This document shows positions 25,697 through 34,380 of a DNA stretch of 64,000 nucleotides, piece after piece. Each line of letters begins with the position of its first letter. The stretch's first letter is position 1. The notes under the pieces are model-generated. The model had not been told where the DNA came from, did no database searches, and saw only the letters and a program-made list of their open reading frames with translations. The stretch is from positions 1,364,001 through 1,428,000 of the forward strand of contig NZ_CP123923.1 of the NCBI RefSeq assembly GCF_030450125.1, written 5' to 3'. Origin of the DNA: Streptomyces sp. WP-1. Its GTDB lineage: Bacteria; Actinomycetota; Actinomycetes; Streptomycetales; Streptomycetaceae. The translations under genes were made by a program, and so were the position numbers.

Positions 25697-27535
25697 TCAG
25701 ACCGCCAGCCAGGCCGCGAGGCGTACCGGGTCCGCGCGGCGGCCGGTCCTCGCCGCCAACGCGTCCTGTACGGCGCGGGCCCGCTCCGGGTGGTGGCGAA
25801 GGAGGCCGGCGGCGGCCCGGTGGGCCGGGTCGGCCGCGAGGGCGCGGCCGAGGCCGGCCCAGGCGGACACCGGCGCCCCCTCGGCCGACAGCCGGTCGGC
25901 GAACGCCGCGCGGGCTTCGGCGTACGCACCGTGCAGCAGCCGTACCTCGGCCGGGTCGGCGCCGTCGACACCGCCGGGGCGCCGCCAGGCTCCGCCGGGG
26001 TCGCCGAGGTGGTGGCGGGCCAGGACCGCGGTGCCGTCCGAGAAGCGGACCCCCTCGTCAGGGACCAGAAGGGGTTCCGCCGCGAGGGCCGACGGCGGTT
26101 CTTCGGCGCCCCGCTGCCAGGCGCGGACCGCTTCCTCGACGGCCTTCGCCGGTGGGCGCAGATGGTGGGCGCGCCAGCGGGCGCGGTGGTCGGCCGCCGC
26201 CTCCTCGGCCAGGCGCAGCGGTGTCGCGGGCACCTCCTCCGTCATCCACGCGGCGCAGCGTTCGGTCAGGCGCTCGACCACGTACCGGCCGAGCGGGGTG
26301 AGCCGTTCGTGTCCGCCCACCGCGTTCAGCGCGGCCCACACCTGGCCGCGCCAGAGCGCGAACTCGAAGTGGGCGAGGGGCGCGTAGCCCGGGTCGGCGG
26401 AGTCGCGGTGGGCACGCCAGAAGCGGGTCACGCCGAAGAAGGCGTAGATGCCCTGGAGCAGTCCGCCGAGCGGGCGGGGGTCGTCGCGCCAGGGGGCGTA
26501 GAGCAGGGTCTCGGGCGTCTCGGGTGCAGCAGAAGGCTCGATCAGCGGCTCCAGGTGCATCAGCCCGCCGAGCTTGGTGTGCTGGAACTCGTGTACGAGG
26601 GTCGCGGCGAGCTGGGCGACGTCGTCCGGGCGGGACGCGGTGACACCGCCGAAGGCGTCACCTGCCGTGCTGCTATGCGGCCGAAACCTTTCTCTCACGG
26701 GGGTCGGCGCCACCGACAGCAGGCCCCGGCGCATCGCCTCGGCGCTCTCCGGATCGTCGCGGAGCAGCACTTCCCACGCCTCGGCGAGCGATGCCTCCCA
26801 GTAGGCCGCCTCCACCGGGGGCAGCAGGCTGGGCTCGCTCGGGTGAGGGAACGTGCGGTAGGGGTCCAGTTCCTCCAGCACCAGGGTCTTCGTCCGGTCC
26901 CCGGCCCCCAGCGTCGTCCGGCGCACCGGTATCCAGTCCGGCGCGCGCCGGTCCGGGTCGGCGGGAACCTCTACGGCACCGCCCGCACCGGTGACGCGCA
27001 CCCGGCCGGTGCGCCCCGTGACCCGGGCGGTGCCCCATGGACCGGGGTCCGGCAGCACCGCACAGCCCAGGGTGGGCAGCGGCACCAAACCGCGGCGCAC
27101 GGGAACGGTGATGCCGAAGTCCAGCCCGGCCCGGGCCGCGGCGGCGGCCGCGAGGGCGGCGAGATGCCCCATGACCACCCAGTGCGGCGCGTCCTCGTAG
27201 ACCCGGCCCCTGATCCGGCGCACCGCGAGCGACACCCACATGCCGGTGTTCGGGGACATCAGCAGGTCCTCGCACACCTCGGGGGCGTGTCGCTGGGCGC
27301 GTTCCAGCAGCTCCCAGCCCTGCGCGAAGGCGTCCGTGCCGTCCGGGCCGGTGTCCTTCGGGGAGGCTCCGTTGCGCAGCGCCCGCAGCAGCAGAAGCCG
27401 GCGGCTGCGCTCGGCGCGCAGCAGTTCCGCCATGACCGCGCCGTCGCCCTCGCCGGATGCGAGTGCCCGGACGCCGGCCGCCGAGAGCCGGTGGTACGGC
27501 AGATGCTCCCCCGTCGTCGTGGCGTCAGCGGCCAC
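25697..27535 (-). CDS. HExxH-type peptide beta-hydroxylase (FxSxx system-like, stand-alone)
   Basis: A 612-residue protein of the group described as HEXXH-motif putative peptide-modification proteins (2-oxoglutarate-dependent peptide beta-hydroxylases). HEFQH sits at residues 315-319 within ATLVHEFQHTKLGGLMH. The N-terminus (YHRLSAAGVRALASGEGDGA) and the C-terminal helical region rich in Ala, Arg and His match the extension that is fused to the radical SAM enzyme FxsB in canonical systems. Here it is a separate enzyme and no radical SAM gene is present. GTG 27535 is the start, preceded by GTGGGGGACAC. It lies 36 bases after the small precursor-like gene on the same strand, so that peptide is the likely substrate. 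Confidence 0.8.
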   Translation of the reverse strand: MAADATTTGEHLPYHRLSAAGVRALASGEGDGAVMAELLRAERSRRLLLLRALRNGASPKDTGPDGTDAFAQGWELLERAQRHAPEVCEDLLMSPNTGMWVSLAVRRIRGRVYEDAPHWVVMGHLAALAAAAAARAGLDFGITVPVRRGLVPLPTLGCAVLPDPGPWGTARVTGRTGRVRVTGAGGAVEVPADPDRRAPDWIPVRRTTLGAGDRTKTLVLEELDPYRTFPHPSEPSLLPPVEAAYWEASLAEAWEVLLRDDPESAEAMRRGLLSVAPTPVRERFRPHSSTAGDAFGGVTASRPDDVAQLAATLVHEFQHTKLGGLMHLEPLIEPSAAPETPETLLYAPWRDDPRPLGGLLQGIYAFFGVTRFWRAHRDSADPGYAPLAHFEFALWRGQVWAALNAVGGHERLTPLGRYVVERLTERCAAWMTEEVPATPLRLAEEAAADHRARWRAHHLRPPAKAVEEAVRAWQRGAEEPPSALAAEPLLVPDEGVRFSDGTAVLARHHLGDPGGAWRRPGGVDGADPAEVRLLHGAYAEARAAFADRLSAEGAPVSAWAGLGRALAADPAHRAAAGLLRHHPERARAVQDALAARTGRRADPVRLAAWLAV

Positions 27536-27571
27536 GTGTCCCCCACTGCACCCTGCTGATCACCTCGTCGC

Positions 27572-27757
27572 TCAGTCGAAGCGGGACGGGCTGTACGACA
27601 GCGTGATGGCCTGCGGCCCGTCGATGTGGTGCAGCAGCTGCTCCAGGGACTCGGTGAACGTCGTGTCGTCCAGGGAGCGCAGTGCTTCGAGGGAGATTCC
27701 CGAGAGATCGACGAGACCGGACTCGACGGCAGGCATCGGATGCTCCAAGGCTGCCAA
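27572..27757 (-). CDS. FxsA-like precursor peptide with atypical C-terminus
   Basis: A 61-residue peptide. Residues after PAVESGLVDLSGISLEALRS match the leader of FxSxx-COOH precursors (VDLSG...LRALDD pattern), continuing LDDTTFTESLEQLLHHIDG. Canonical precursors end Phe-x-Ser-x-x; this one ends ITLSYSPSRFD, so the Phe is second from last and the crosslinking motif is absent. The start is taken as TTG 27757, four bases after GGAGG; TTG 27748 or ATG 27736 are alternatives. It is sandwiched between the protease and hydroxylase genes on one strand. With no radical SAM enzyme nearby, it may be a hydroxylated rather than cyclophane peptide. Confidence 0.65.
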   Translation of the reverse strand: MAALEHPMPAVESGLVDLSGISLEALRSLDDTTFTESLEQLLHHIDGPQAITLSYSPSRFD

Positions 27758-27862
27758 GTCCCCTCCGTTACCTACCAGTTGTGCACGATCAGTGCCTCGA
27801 CCAGCATGACCCAGCACCGCACGCCCCGCAACCCTGCGGCCTTTCGGCGCCGCGAGATCGAG

Positions 27863-28906
27863 TCAGCCGCGGAACCGGGCGAGCCGGGCCGCCGCGCCGT
27901 CCAGCCGGTCCACTTCGGGTGAGGGCCCCTCCAGCAGCCGTACCGCCTCCAGGAGTTGGTCGAGCGTGCCCGGATAGCGCAGACAGGTGCGCACGATGCC
28001 GTAGACGTCCATCCGCAGCCGGGGATCACGGGGGCTGTTGGCCGCCACCCGGTCGCTGATGCTGTCCAGTACGAGTCCCATGCCGTTGCCGCCGCGCAGT
28101 AGCGGCAGGGCGGTCAACGCGTCGACCAGTTCCGCGAGTTCACGCAGGGGGAGATCGGGCGGCAGCCCCGCGAGACCGACGGCCGGGCGCCGCCCGTCGA
28201 CGCCGTCGGCGAGGCCGAGGGCGGTGCGCGACGGCAGACCGGCCCGCCGCCGCAAGCACGCCGACTCGTCGGCGGTGAGCGACTCGTACCACCGCTCCAC
28301 CCGCCCCGCCGCGAGCCTGCCCAGGCCGTCGGAGCGGTGGTGGGCGCTCACCACGCCGATCACCGCGCCGCCGCACCACACGGGCGCGCCCGACATGCCC
28401 TCCCAGGGGGAGCGGTGCGGCTCGGGGTCGGCGGGCGGGGCGGCGACGGCCAGTTCCAGGGTGCCCTCGCGGAGGTTGGACAGGACGGAGACGGTGCCGG
28501 TGACATGGCAGGAGTCCCTGTAGCGGCCGGGCGTGTCCCCGCCCTCGCGCAGTTTGAACCGAGGGAAGCCCATCGCGCTGAAGGGCAGCACCACGTCCGC
28601 GTCGGGTACGGCGGCATAGCGCGGCGGTTCGACGCCGGTACGGTCCGCCGGTACGTCCTCGATCTCCAGCAGTGCGACATCGGCGGGCCCGGCGGAGAGT
28701 ACGACCCGTGCGGGGGCGCTCCACTCCCCCGGCCGGTCGGCGTCGAACCGTACCCGTACGGATGTCGTCCCCGCGACGACATGGGCGGCCGTCAGCACAT
28801 GCCCGTCCCCGACCCGGTACCCGGACCCCCGCCGCCCCGGCGCGCCCGCCACCAGCACCTCGGCGACCCGTGCCGGGTCCAGCCCCGCTTCCCCCGGTCC
28901 CCTCAC
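27863..28906 (-). CDS. trypsin-like serine protease with EAD2-like C-terminal domain
   Basis: A 347-residue protein. The protease domain has His in TAAHVV (near 34), Asp in DVALLEIED and the Ser of WEGMSGAPVWCGG. This gives a complete catalytic triad with no signal peptide, so it should work inside the cell. The last 90 residues (LPLRELAELVDALTALPLLR, then LRMDVYGIVRTCLRYPGTLD) are a helical module of the EAD2 kind, similar in outline to the N-terminus of the VMAP-like protein at 19.9 kb. By analogy to known systems the protease is an effector recruited through EAD pairing. It starts at GTG 28906, only 10 bases after the upstream XRE gene's stop. Confidence 0.82.
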   Translation of the reverse strand: MRGPGEAGLDPARVAEVLVAGAPGRRGSGYRVGDGHVLTAAHVVAGTTSVRVRFDADRPGEWSAPARVVLSAGPADVALLEIEDVPADRTGVEPPRYAAVPDADVVLPFSAMGFPRFKLREGGDTPGRYRDSCHVTGTVSVLSNLREGTLELAVAAPPADPEPHRSPWEGMSGAPVWCGGAVIGVVSAHHRSDGLGRLAAGRVERWYESLTADESACLRRRAGLPSRTALGLADGVDGRRPAVGLAGLPPDLPLRELAELVDALTALPLLRGGNGMGLVLDSISDRVAANSPRDPRLRMDVYGIVRTCLRYPGTLDQLLEAVRLLEGPSPEVDRLDGAAARLARFRG

Positions 28907-28915
28907 GTCCGTCCT

Positions 28916-29809
28916 CTACCCCTCGGGCCCCGGGGGTACGCGGCGCTCGGCGTCCGGTGACTCCTCGGGTGCCGGTTTTGGACCGGCGGGGGATCCGGTC
29001 TGCGTCAGCGCGGCGAGGAGCCGCAGTTTCTCGTCGCTGTCGCTGTCCTTGTCGGGGTAGTAGACGACGAGGATGACGTCGTCCACGGGGAGTTTGTCGC
29101 GGTGCAGGCGCAGTTCGCCGACGACGGGGTGGTGCACGGTGGTCGTGCCGCCGTCCAGGCTCCGGACGTCATGGCGGGCCCACAGGGTGCGGAACCGCCG
29201 GCTGGACAGGGCGAGTTCACCGACGAGTTCGACGAAGCGCGGGTCGTCGGTGTCGTCCCCGATGGTGGTGCGCAGCGCGGCGACGAAGTCGGCGGTGGCC
29301 TTCGCCCAGTCCTGGTGGAAGGCCTGCTCCTCGGGGTCGAGGAGGAGCGAGCGGAGCCGGTTGTGGCCGGGCGTCAGGCGTGGGGAGAGCGCGACGGCCA
29401 TGGGGTTGGAGGCCAGGACGTCGAACGCGCGGCCCTCCACGAACGCGGGGATCTGGAGATGGGCGAGCAGTTCGCGCACCCGCGCCGGTACCCGCTCGGG
29501 GCGCTTGCGGCGCGGCGCCCTGGGGCGGGCGGCGGCGAGGCCGAGCAGGTACGTCCGCTCGATGTCGTCGAGGCGCAGGACGCGGGCGAGCGATTCGAGG
29601 ACCTGCGGTGAGGGGTTCTTGTCGCGGCCGCGCTCCAGGCGCAGGTAGTAGTCGGGGCTGATTCCGGCGAGCAGGGCGACCTCCTCGCGGCGCAGCCCGG
29701 GCACCCGGCGGTTGCCGCCGGGCGGGAGCCCCGCCTGCGCCGGGGAGACCAGCTCGCGCCGGGCCCGCAGATAGGCGCCGAGCCGGTTGCCGGATTCCTC
29801 GTCTTTCAT
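28916..29809 (-). CDS. XRE-family regulator with MmyB-like ligand-binding domain
   Basis: A 297-residue transcription factor. The helix-turn-helix spans about 10-75 (GLRREEVALLAGISPDYYLR, LERGRDKNPSPQVLESLARV). The C-terminal MmyB-like domain follows with PAFVEGRAFDVLASNPMAVAL and the typical FRTLWARHDVR and HHPVVGELRL motifs. MmyB-like regulators of this type usually control a divergent short-chain dehydrogenase, present here at 29973. ATG 29809 is the start; the frame is open upstream but unlike coding sequence. The C-terminal 30 residues are Pro/Glu-rich and disordered. The protease gene follows after 10 bases, so read-through into the downstream minus-strand genes is possible. Confidence 0.9.
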   Translation of the reverse strand: MKDEESGNRLGAYLRARRELVSPAQAGLPPGGNRRVPGLRREEVALLAGISPDYYLRLERGRDKNPSPQVLESLARVLRLDDIERTYLLGLAAARPRAPRRKRPERVPARVRELLAHLQIPAFVEGRAFDVLASNPMAVALSPRLTPGHNRLRSLLLDPEEQAFHQDWAKATADFVAALRTTIGDDTDDPRFVELVGELALSSRRFRTLWARHDVRSLDGGTTTVHHPVVGELRLHRDKLPVDDVILVVYYPDKDSDSDEKLRLLAALTQTGSPAGPKPAPEESPDAERRVPPGPEG

Positions 29810-29930
29810 ACCGCCACCGTAATGCGGGGCGCGGGTCGCAGCGGGGGCCCTGTCAGGACCAGGGAGAACGGGGGCCCTGCCACGGACGGCGGTCGCCGCC
29901 AAGACTGATGGAGCACGGATTTCGAGCAGT

Positions 29931-29960
29931 TCTAAGAAGCGTTGAGAAGCGTTGAGAAGA
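29931..29960. repeat. three tandem 10-base repeats upstream of the SDR gene
   Basis: TCTAAGAAGC, GTTGAGAAGC and GTTGAGAAGA follow each other directly, ending 12 bases before the SDR start. They lie in the divergent interval between the XRE regulator and the SDR gene. They could be a direct-repeat binding site, or part of an AT-richer leader. Confidence 0.4.
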
Positions 29961-29972
29961 AAGGAAGATCTC

Positions 29973-30734
29973 ATGGATCTCTCCCACCGCACCGTTCTCG
30001 TCGTCGGCGGCACCTCGGGCATCGGGCGCGAGCTGGCCCGGCGGTTCGCCGCGGCGGGCAGCACCGTGGCCGTCGGGGGCCGCAACCCCGAGGCGCTCGC
30101 GGAACTGGCCGCGGAGGGCTTCGGCACCTTCGAGGTCGATGTCACCGACGGTACGTCCGTCGCCGCCGCCCGTGACGCCGTGCTCGCCCGGTATCCGGAG
30201 CTGGACACGGTGGTGACGATGTCGGGCGTCATGCTCATGGAGGATCTGCGCGACCCGGCGCACTTCGCGGCGGCGCGGACCACGATCGACACGAACCTGC
30301 TCGGCACCATCCGGGTGATCGACGCCTTCACCCCGCATCTGGTGGGGCGGGGCGCCGGCACCTTCGTCACCGTCACCTCCGGCATCGCCTTCCTGCCCTT
30401 CCCGCCCATGCCCAGCTACGCCGCCTCGAAGGCAGCGGTGCACGCCTACTCCGAGGCGCTGCGGGCCCAGCTCGCCGGCACCGGTGTCGGCGTCGTGGAA
30501 CTCGTCCCCCCGGCCGTCGCCACGGCGGGCCAGGAGAAGGTGAACCCGCACGCGCTGCCGCTGGACGCCTTCGCCACCGAGGTCATGGACCTGCTCTCGG
30601 CCGACCCCACCCCCGACGAGATCCTCGTGCGGGGCGTCCTGACGCACCGCTGGGCCGAACGCGACGGCACGTACGACGATCTCGTCGCCCAGCGCTCCCG
30701 GGCGCTGGCGATGCTGCCCGGACGCGACGGCTGA
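29973..30734 (+). CDS. short-chain dehydrogenase/reductase
   Basis: A 253-residue SDR oxidoreductase. The cofactor motif is VVGGTSGIGRELA near residue 10, and the active site is the Ser of VTSGIAF with Tyr and Lys of SYAASKAAVHAYSEALR near 145. The sequence of the NNAG region is VTMSGVM, matching the DltE-like group. ATG 29973 is chosen because it follows AAGGAAGATC; an in-frame ATG at 29952 would add seven residues without family similarity. Divergent from an MmyB-type XRE regulator, a very common pairing in actinobacteria, which probably represses it. Substrate unknown. Confidence 0.88.
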   Translation: MDLSHRTVLVVGGTSGIGRELARRFAAAGSTVAVGGRNPEALAELAAEGFGTFEVDVTDGTSVAAARDAVLARYPELDTVVTMSGVMLMEDLRDPAHFAAARTTIDTNLLGTIRVIDAFTPHLVGRGAGTFVTVTSGIAFLPFPPMPSYAASKAAVHAYSEALRAQLAGTGVGVVELVPPAVATAGQEKVNPHALPLDAFATEVMDLLSADPTPDEILVRGVLTHRWAERDGTYDDLVAQRSRALAMLPGRDG

Positions 30735-31173
30735 CGACGGCCGGGGAGCATCGCCCTCCCCGGTGACAAGCCCCTGTCACGCCCCTCACGACACGGCGCG
30801 GGGGCCGTACTCGCGTCAACGGATGCCGACGGAGCCTTCCGGCGTATCTTCCCCGGCCACGGCCCCCTGACCCGACAGGCGAGGTCTACCCTGCTCACAC
30901 GGCCGGCTGCCGGGGGGGGAAAGCCGGACTCCGCCTCCCCTGCGGCACGCGGTGCGCGACACCTTGCCAGGGAGGCGTTCGGACATGGCACTCCTGAACC
31001 CGCGCACGGACGACGCGCTCACCGGTACCGGTCCACGCGCTCGTACCCCCCGGAGCCGACGGCGGTTCGCCTCTCGCCCGGCCCGCTGACAGGCGAACCG
31101 GGGCGACCGTGGGACCCGCGCCCTCACCGCTCCTCCGCCGTCCTTCCCGACTCCCGTCGAAGGAGCCCTGGCC
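30735..31173. other. 439-base stretch without a convincing gene
   Basis: The interval between the SDR and P450 genes includes one short frame, ATG 30985 to TGA 31089 (34 residues, MALLNPRTDDALTGTG and an Arg-rich tail). It has a good GGGAGG ribosome-binding site nine bases ahead. The frame lacks aromatic residues, so it does not look like a P450-crosslinked peptide precursor, and its coding status is doubtful. The rest probably holds the P450 promoter and leader; I see no clear hairpin. Confidence 0.4.
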
Positions 31174-32433
31174 GTGACCGAAGAGCAGCCTCTCGTCCTC
31201 GACCCCGCCGGTTCCGACCACCACGCCGAGCACCGGGCGCTGTACGCCCGTGGCGCGGCCACGCCCGTGGACATCCTCGGGGTGACCGCGTGGTCCGTCT
31301 CCGATCCCGACCTCCTGAAGCAGCTCCTGACGTGCGCCTCCGTCTCCAAGGACGCGCGGGCGCACTGGCCGGCCTTCGCCGCCACGGTCCCCACCTGGCC
31401 ACTCGCCCTCTGGGTGGCGGTCGACAACATGTTCACCGCCTACGGCACCGACCACCGACGGCTGCGCCGGCTGATCGCCCCGGCCTTCTCGGCCCGCCGC
31501 ATCGCCGCCCTGACGCCCGTCGTGGAGGCCCTGGTCACCGGCATCCTCGACGACCTGGAAGCCCTCCCGGACGGCGAAGTCGTGGACCTGCGCGAGCGGT
31601 TGGCCTATCCGCTGCCGATCGCGGTCATCGGCCGGATGATGGGACTGTCCGCCGCCCGGTCGAACGGGCTCCGTACGGTGGTGGACCGGGTGTTCGCCAC
31701 CACCCTGTCCGCCGAGGAGGCCGCGGCCAACACGGCCGCCCTCTACCGGCTGTTCGACGAGTTGATCGCGGCGAAGCGTGCCTCGCCCGGCGACGACATG
31801 ACCTCGCTGCTGATCGCCACCCGTGACGAGGAGGGCGACGGCGGTTCCCTGTCGGACGCCGAACTGCGCGACACCCTGGTGCTGATGGTCAGCGCCGGGT
31901 ACGAGACGACCGTCAACGTCATCGACCACGCCGTCACCTCCCTGCTGACCGACCCGGCGCAGCCGGCCCATGTCGGCAGCGGCCGGTGCGGCTGGGACGA
32001 CGTGGTCGAGGAGACCCTGCGCCACGAGTCCGCCGTCAAGCACCTGCCCATGCGCTTCGCGCTCCGGGACATCCCGCTGCCCGACGGGAGGACGATCCGG
32101 GCGGGGGAGGCCATCCTCGCCTCCTACGCCGCCGCCAACCGCCACCCCGGCTGGTACGGCGCGGACGCCGACCGCTTCGACGCCACCCGGACCACGAAGG
32201 ATCACCTGGCGTTCGGCCACGGCGTCCACTTCTGCCTCGGCGCCCCGCTCGCCCGCCTCGAAGTGGCCGCCGCCCTGCGGCAGTTCTTCGCCCGCTTCCC
32301 CGAGGCCCGGCTCGCGGTACCCGCCACGGAACTGCGTCCGCTGCCGACCTTGATCAGCAACGGCCACACGACCCTCCCGGTCCGCCTGCGGCCCGTGGCG
32401 CAGGCCGCCCCGGCCGCCCCCGGCGCCCCGTAG
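31174..32433 (+). CDS. cytochrome P450
   Basis: A 419-residue class I bacterial P450. The I-helix reads VLMVSAGYETTVNVIDHAV, where Tyr replaces the commoner His or Gly before the E-T-T. The ExxR motif is EETLRHESAVKHLPMRFA. The haem loop FGHGVHFCLG gives the axial ligand Cys354. HR.LRRLIAPAFS for the C-helix is also standard. GTG 31174 is the start. No ferredoxin or ferredoxin reductase gene is adjacent, so electron partners must be elsewhere. Actinobacterial P450s of this type oxidise small molecules or secondary metabolites; the substrate cannot be told. Confidence 0.92.
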   Translation: MTEEQPLVLDPAGSDHHAEHRALYARGAATPVDILGVTAWSVSDPDLLKQLLTCASVSKDARAHWPAFAATVPTWPLALWVAVDNMFTAYGTDHRRLRRLIAPAFSARRIAALTPVVEALVTGILDDLEALPDGEVVDLRERLAYPLPIAVIGRMMGLSAARSNGLRTVVDRVFATTLSAEEAAANTAALYRLFDELIAAKRASPGDDMTSLLIATRDEEGDGGSLSDAELRDTLVLMVSAGYETTVNVIDHAVTSLLTDPAQPAHVGSGRCGWDDVVEETLRHESAVKHLPMRFALRDIPLPDGRTIRAGEAILASYAAANRHPGWYGADADRFDATRTTKDHLAFGHGVHFCLGAPLARLEVAAALRQFFARFPEARLAVPATELRPLPTLISNGHTTLPVRLRPVAQAAPAAPGAP

Positions 32434-32473
32434 TGCCGGGGCGCCGGGGGCGGCCGTCCTGCCCGGGGCCGGG

Positions 32474-33238
32474 TCAGCGGGTGGTGTAGCCGCCGTTGAG
32501 GAAGATCGTCTGGCCGTTGGCCCACCATCCCTCGGTCAGCAGGTGGCGGACCCAGGGCACGATGTCGTCGATCTTGGTGAGCTCGCCGTTCATCGCGGAG
32601 GACTTGTGGTAGGCGACGGAGTCGTCGTCCTCGGCGGGGTAGAAGAACGAGGTGTCCATCGGGCCGGGGGCGATGTTGTTGACCGAGATGTTCCGGCCGA
32701 ACAGTTCCTTCGACAGGGCGCGGGTGAAGTGCTCGACGGGGGCCTTGCTGCCCGCGTACACGGAGTACAGGCCGGTGTACGCGGCGAGCAGCGAGGTGAC
32801 GATCGTGATGATCTTCCCGCCGTCGTCCATCCGGCGGGCCGCCTCGCGCATCACGAAGAAGGCGGCCTTGGAGTTGACCGCGAACATACGGTCGTACTCC
32901 TCCTCGGTGATCTCGGTGAGCGGTTTCTTCAGCACCATGCCGGCGGTGTTGATGCTGTAGTCGAGCTTGCCGAACCGGTCCAAGACCTCTTCGAAGACCC
33001 GCTCCACCTCGGCGACCTTCGTCAGGTCGGCCTGGACGGCGAACGCCTCACCCGGACCCTTGTTGATCTGCGCGACGACGTCCTCGGCCTTGGCGCGGGA
33101 GGATTCGCTGTTGTAGTGCACCGCGACCAGGGCGCCCTCGGCGCCGAGGGTCGTGCTGATCAGCCCGCCGAGATTGCGGGACGCGCCGCCGACGAAGGCG
33201 ACCTTGCCGTTGAGTGTCTTGTCCGGGGTACTGGCCAT
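32474..33238 (-). CDS. short-chain dehydrogenase/reductase
   Basis: A 254-residue SDR. The cofactor loop reads VAFVGGASRNLGGLISTTLG rather than the commoner TGASSGIG, and the active site is the Ser of VTSLLAAYTGLYSVYAGSK with Tyr and Lys in YAGSK. The INTAGM motif stands for NNAG. The C-terminus ends NGQTIFLNGGYTTR, typical of the FabG-like classical SDRs. It is convergent with the P450 gene (40 bases between stops) and upstream of the tRNA on the same strand. Substrate unknown. Confidence 0.88.
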   Translation of the reverse strand: MASTPDKTLNGKVAFVGGASRNLGGLISTTLGAEGALVAVHYNSESSRAKAEDVVAQINKGPGEAFAVQADLTKVAEVERVFEEVLDRFGKLDYSINTAGMVLKKPLTEITEEEYDRMFAVNSKAAFFVMREAARRMDDGGKIITIVTSLLAAYTGLYSVYAGSKAPVEHFTRALSKELFGRNISVNNIAPGPMDTSFFYPAEDDDSVAYHKSSAMNGELTKIDDIVPWVRHLLTEGWWANGQTIFLNGGYTTR

Positions 33239-33416
33239 GACAGCCCTCCTGCGGTGTTCCGAACGGGGACGGCACGGCCCGGCGGACGCCGGGGCCCTGC
33301 CATGCCCATGGACTCACCCGCACCAGGGTGCGCGCATCTCGAACGATCCCCGGAAACGACCGAGGGCCGGTACCGGAGAACCTCCGGAACCAGCCCTGAT
33401 CTACGACTCTCACGAG

Positions 33417-33490
<74 letters not shown>

Positions 33491-33615
33491 TTGCCGTTTG
33501 ACCTGCGGTTTCCCCGGTCGCAACGTGCAGGGAAACAATACCGCACTCGGCTCGGTGATCGCGCACGACGTCCGGGGTTGACCTCAAGCTTGGTCGAGGT
33601 TGCACGCTGTCGTTC

Positions 33616-34323
33616 ATGACGATCACAGCGGACGACCACCGCACCCACGGGTACGCCGACCTGCCCCGCCTGATGAGCCTGATGACCGGGGACGAGAAGC
33701 ACGGCCCGGCGGCCACCTCCACCCTCGACGTGCTGTGGGTGCTCTACGACCGGGTCCTGCGCGTCACGCCGGAGCGGATGGCGGACCCGGGCCGGGACCG
33801 GTTCCTGCTGAGCAAGGGACACGGCCCGATGGCGTACTACGCGGTGCTGGCCGCCAAGGGGTTCCTGCCGGTCGAGTGGCTGCCCGGGTTCGGCGGGTAC
33901 GACTCCCCGCTCGGCCACCACCCGGACCGGGTTCTGGTGCCGGGGGCCGAGATCGGCAGCGGATCGCTCGGCCACGGGCTGCCCATCGGGGTGGGGGCCG
34001 CGCTGGGGCTGCGGGCCCAGGGGCTCGCCGATCCGGCGGTCTGGGTGCTGATCGGGGACGCCGAGCTGGACGAGGGCAGCAATCACGAGGCCATCGCCTT
34101 CGCGGGGCCCGCCGGTCTCGACCGGCTGCACACCGTCGTGGTGGACAACTCCTCCGCGAGCCACGCCCGGCCCGGCGGGATCGCCGCCCGGTTCGAGGCC
34201 GCGGGCTGGTCGGCGGCGACCGTCGACGGGCGGGACCACACGGCCCTGTACGAGGCGTTCACGGCGCCGCATCCGGGGCGCCCGCACGTGGTCGTGGCCA
34301 GGGTCGAGCCGAAGACCGCCTGA
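33616..34323 (+). CDS. transketolase, N-terminal (thiamine pyrophosphate-binding) subunit
   Basis: A 235-residue protein equal to the first domain of transketolase. FLLSKGHGPMAYYAVLAAKG binds the cofactor, GSGSLGHGLPIGVGAALG follows, and the thiamine pyrophosphate motif GD.EL.EGSN.E is seen as IGDAELDEGSNHEA; it ends after the first domain. The partner is the next gene, so this is a split transketolase. Together they would transfer two-carbon ketol units between sugar phosphates, or act on a special sugar. Normal Streptomyces also carry a full-length Tkt, so this pair is probably an extra, possibly secondary-metabolic, version. Confidence 0.88.
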   Translation: MTITADDHRTHGYADLPRLMSLMTGDEKHGPAATSTLDVLWVLYDRVLRVTPERMADPGRDRFLLSKGHGPMAYYAVLAAKGFLPVEWLPGFGGYDSPLGHHPDRVLVPGAEIGSGSLGHGLPIGVGAALGLRAQGLADPAVWVLIGDAELDEGSNHEAIAFAGPAGLDRLHTVVVDNSSASHARPGGIAARFEAAGWSAATVDGRDHTALYEAFTAPHPGRPHVVVARVEPKTA

Positions 34324-34380
34324 GAAACGCCCCCCCTCTTCCGAAAGACTTCCCTCACGCTCCGAAAGGGCGACATCTCC

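Noticed and set aside
29810..30409. 200-residue upstream extension of the XRE regulator
   Set aside because: It lies opposite the SDR gene and lacks family similarity; the regulator begins at ATG 29809.
30985..31089. 34-residue frame with a strong ribosome site before the P450 gene, as a P450-modified peptide precursor
   Set aside because: It has no Tyr, Trp or His for aryl crosslinking and an Arg-rich tail; coding status is weak.
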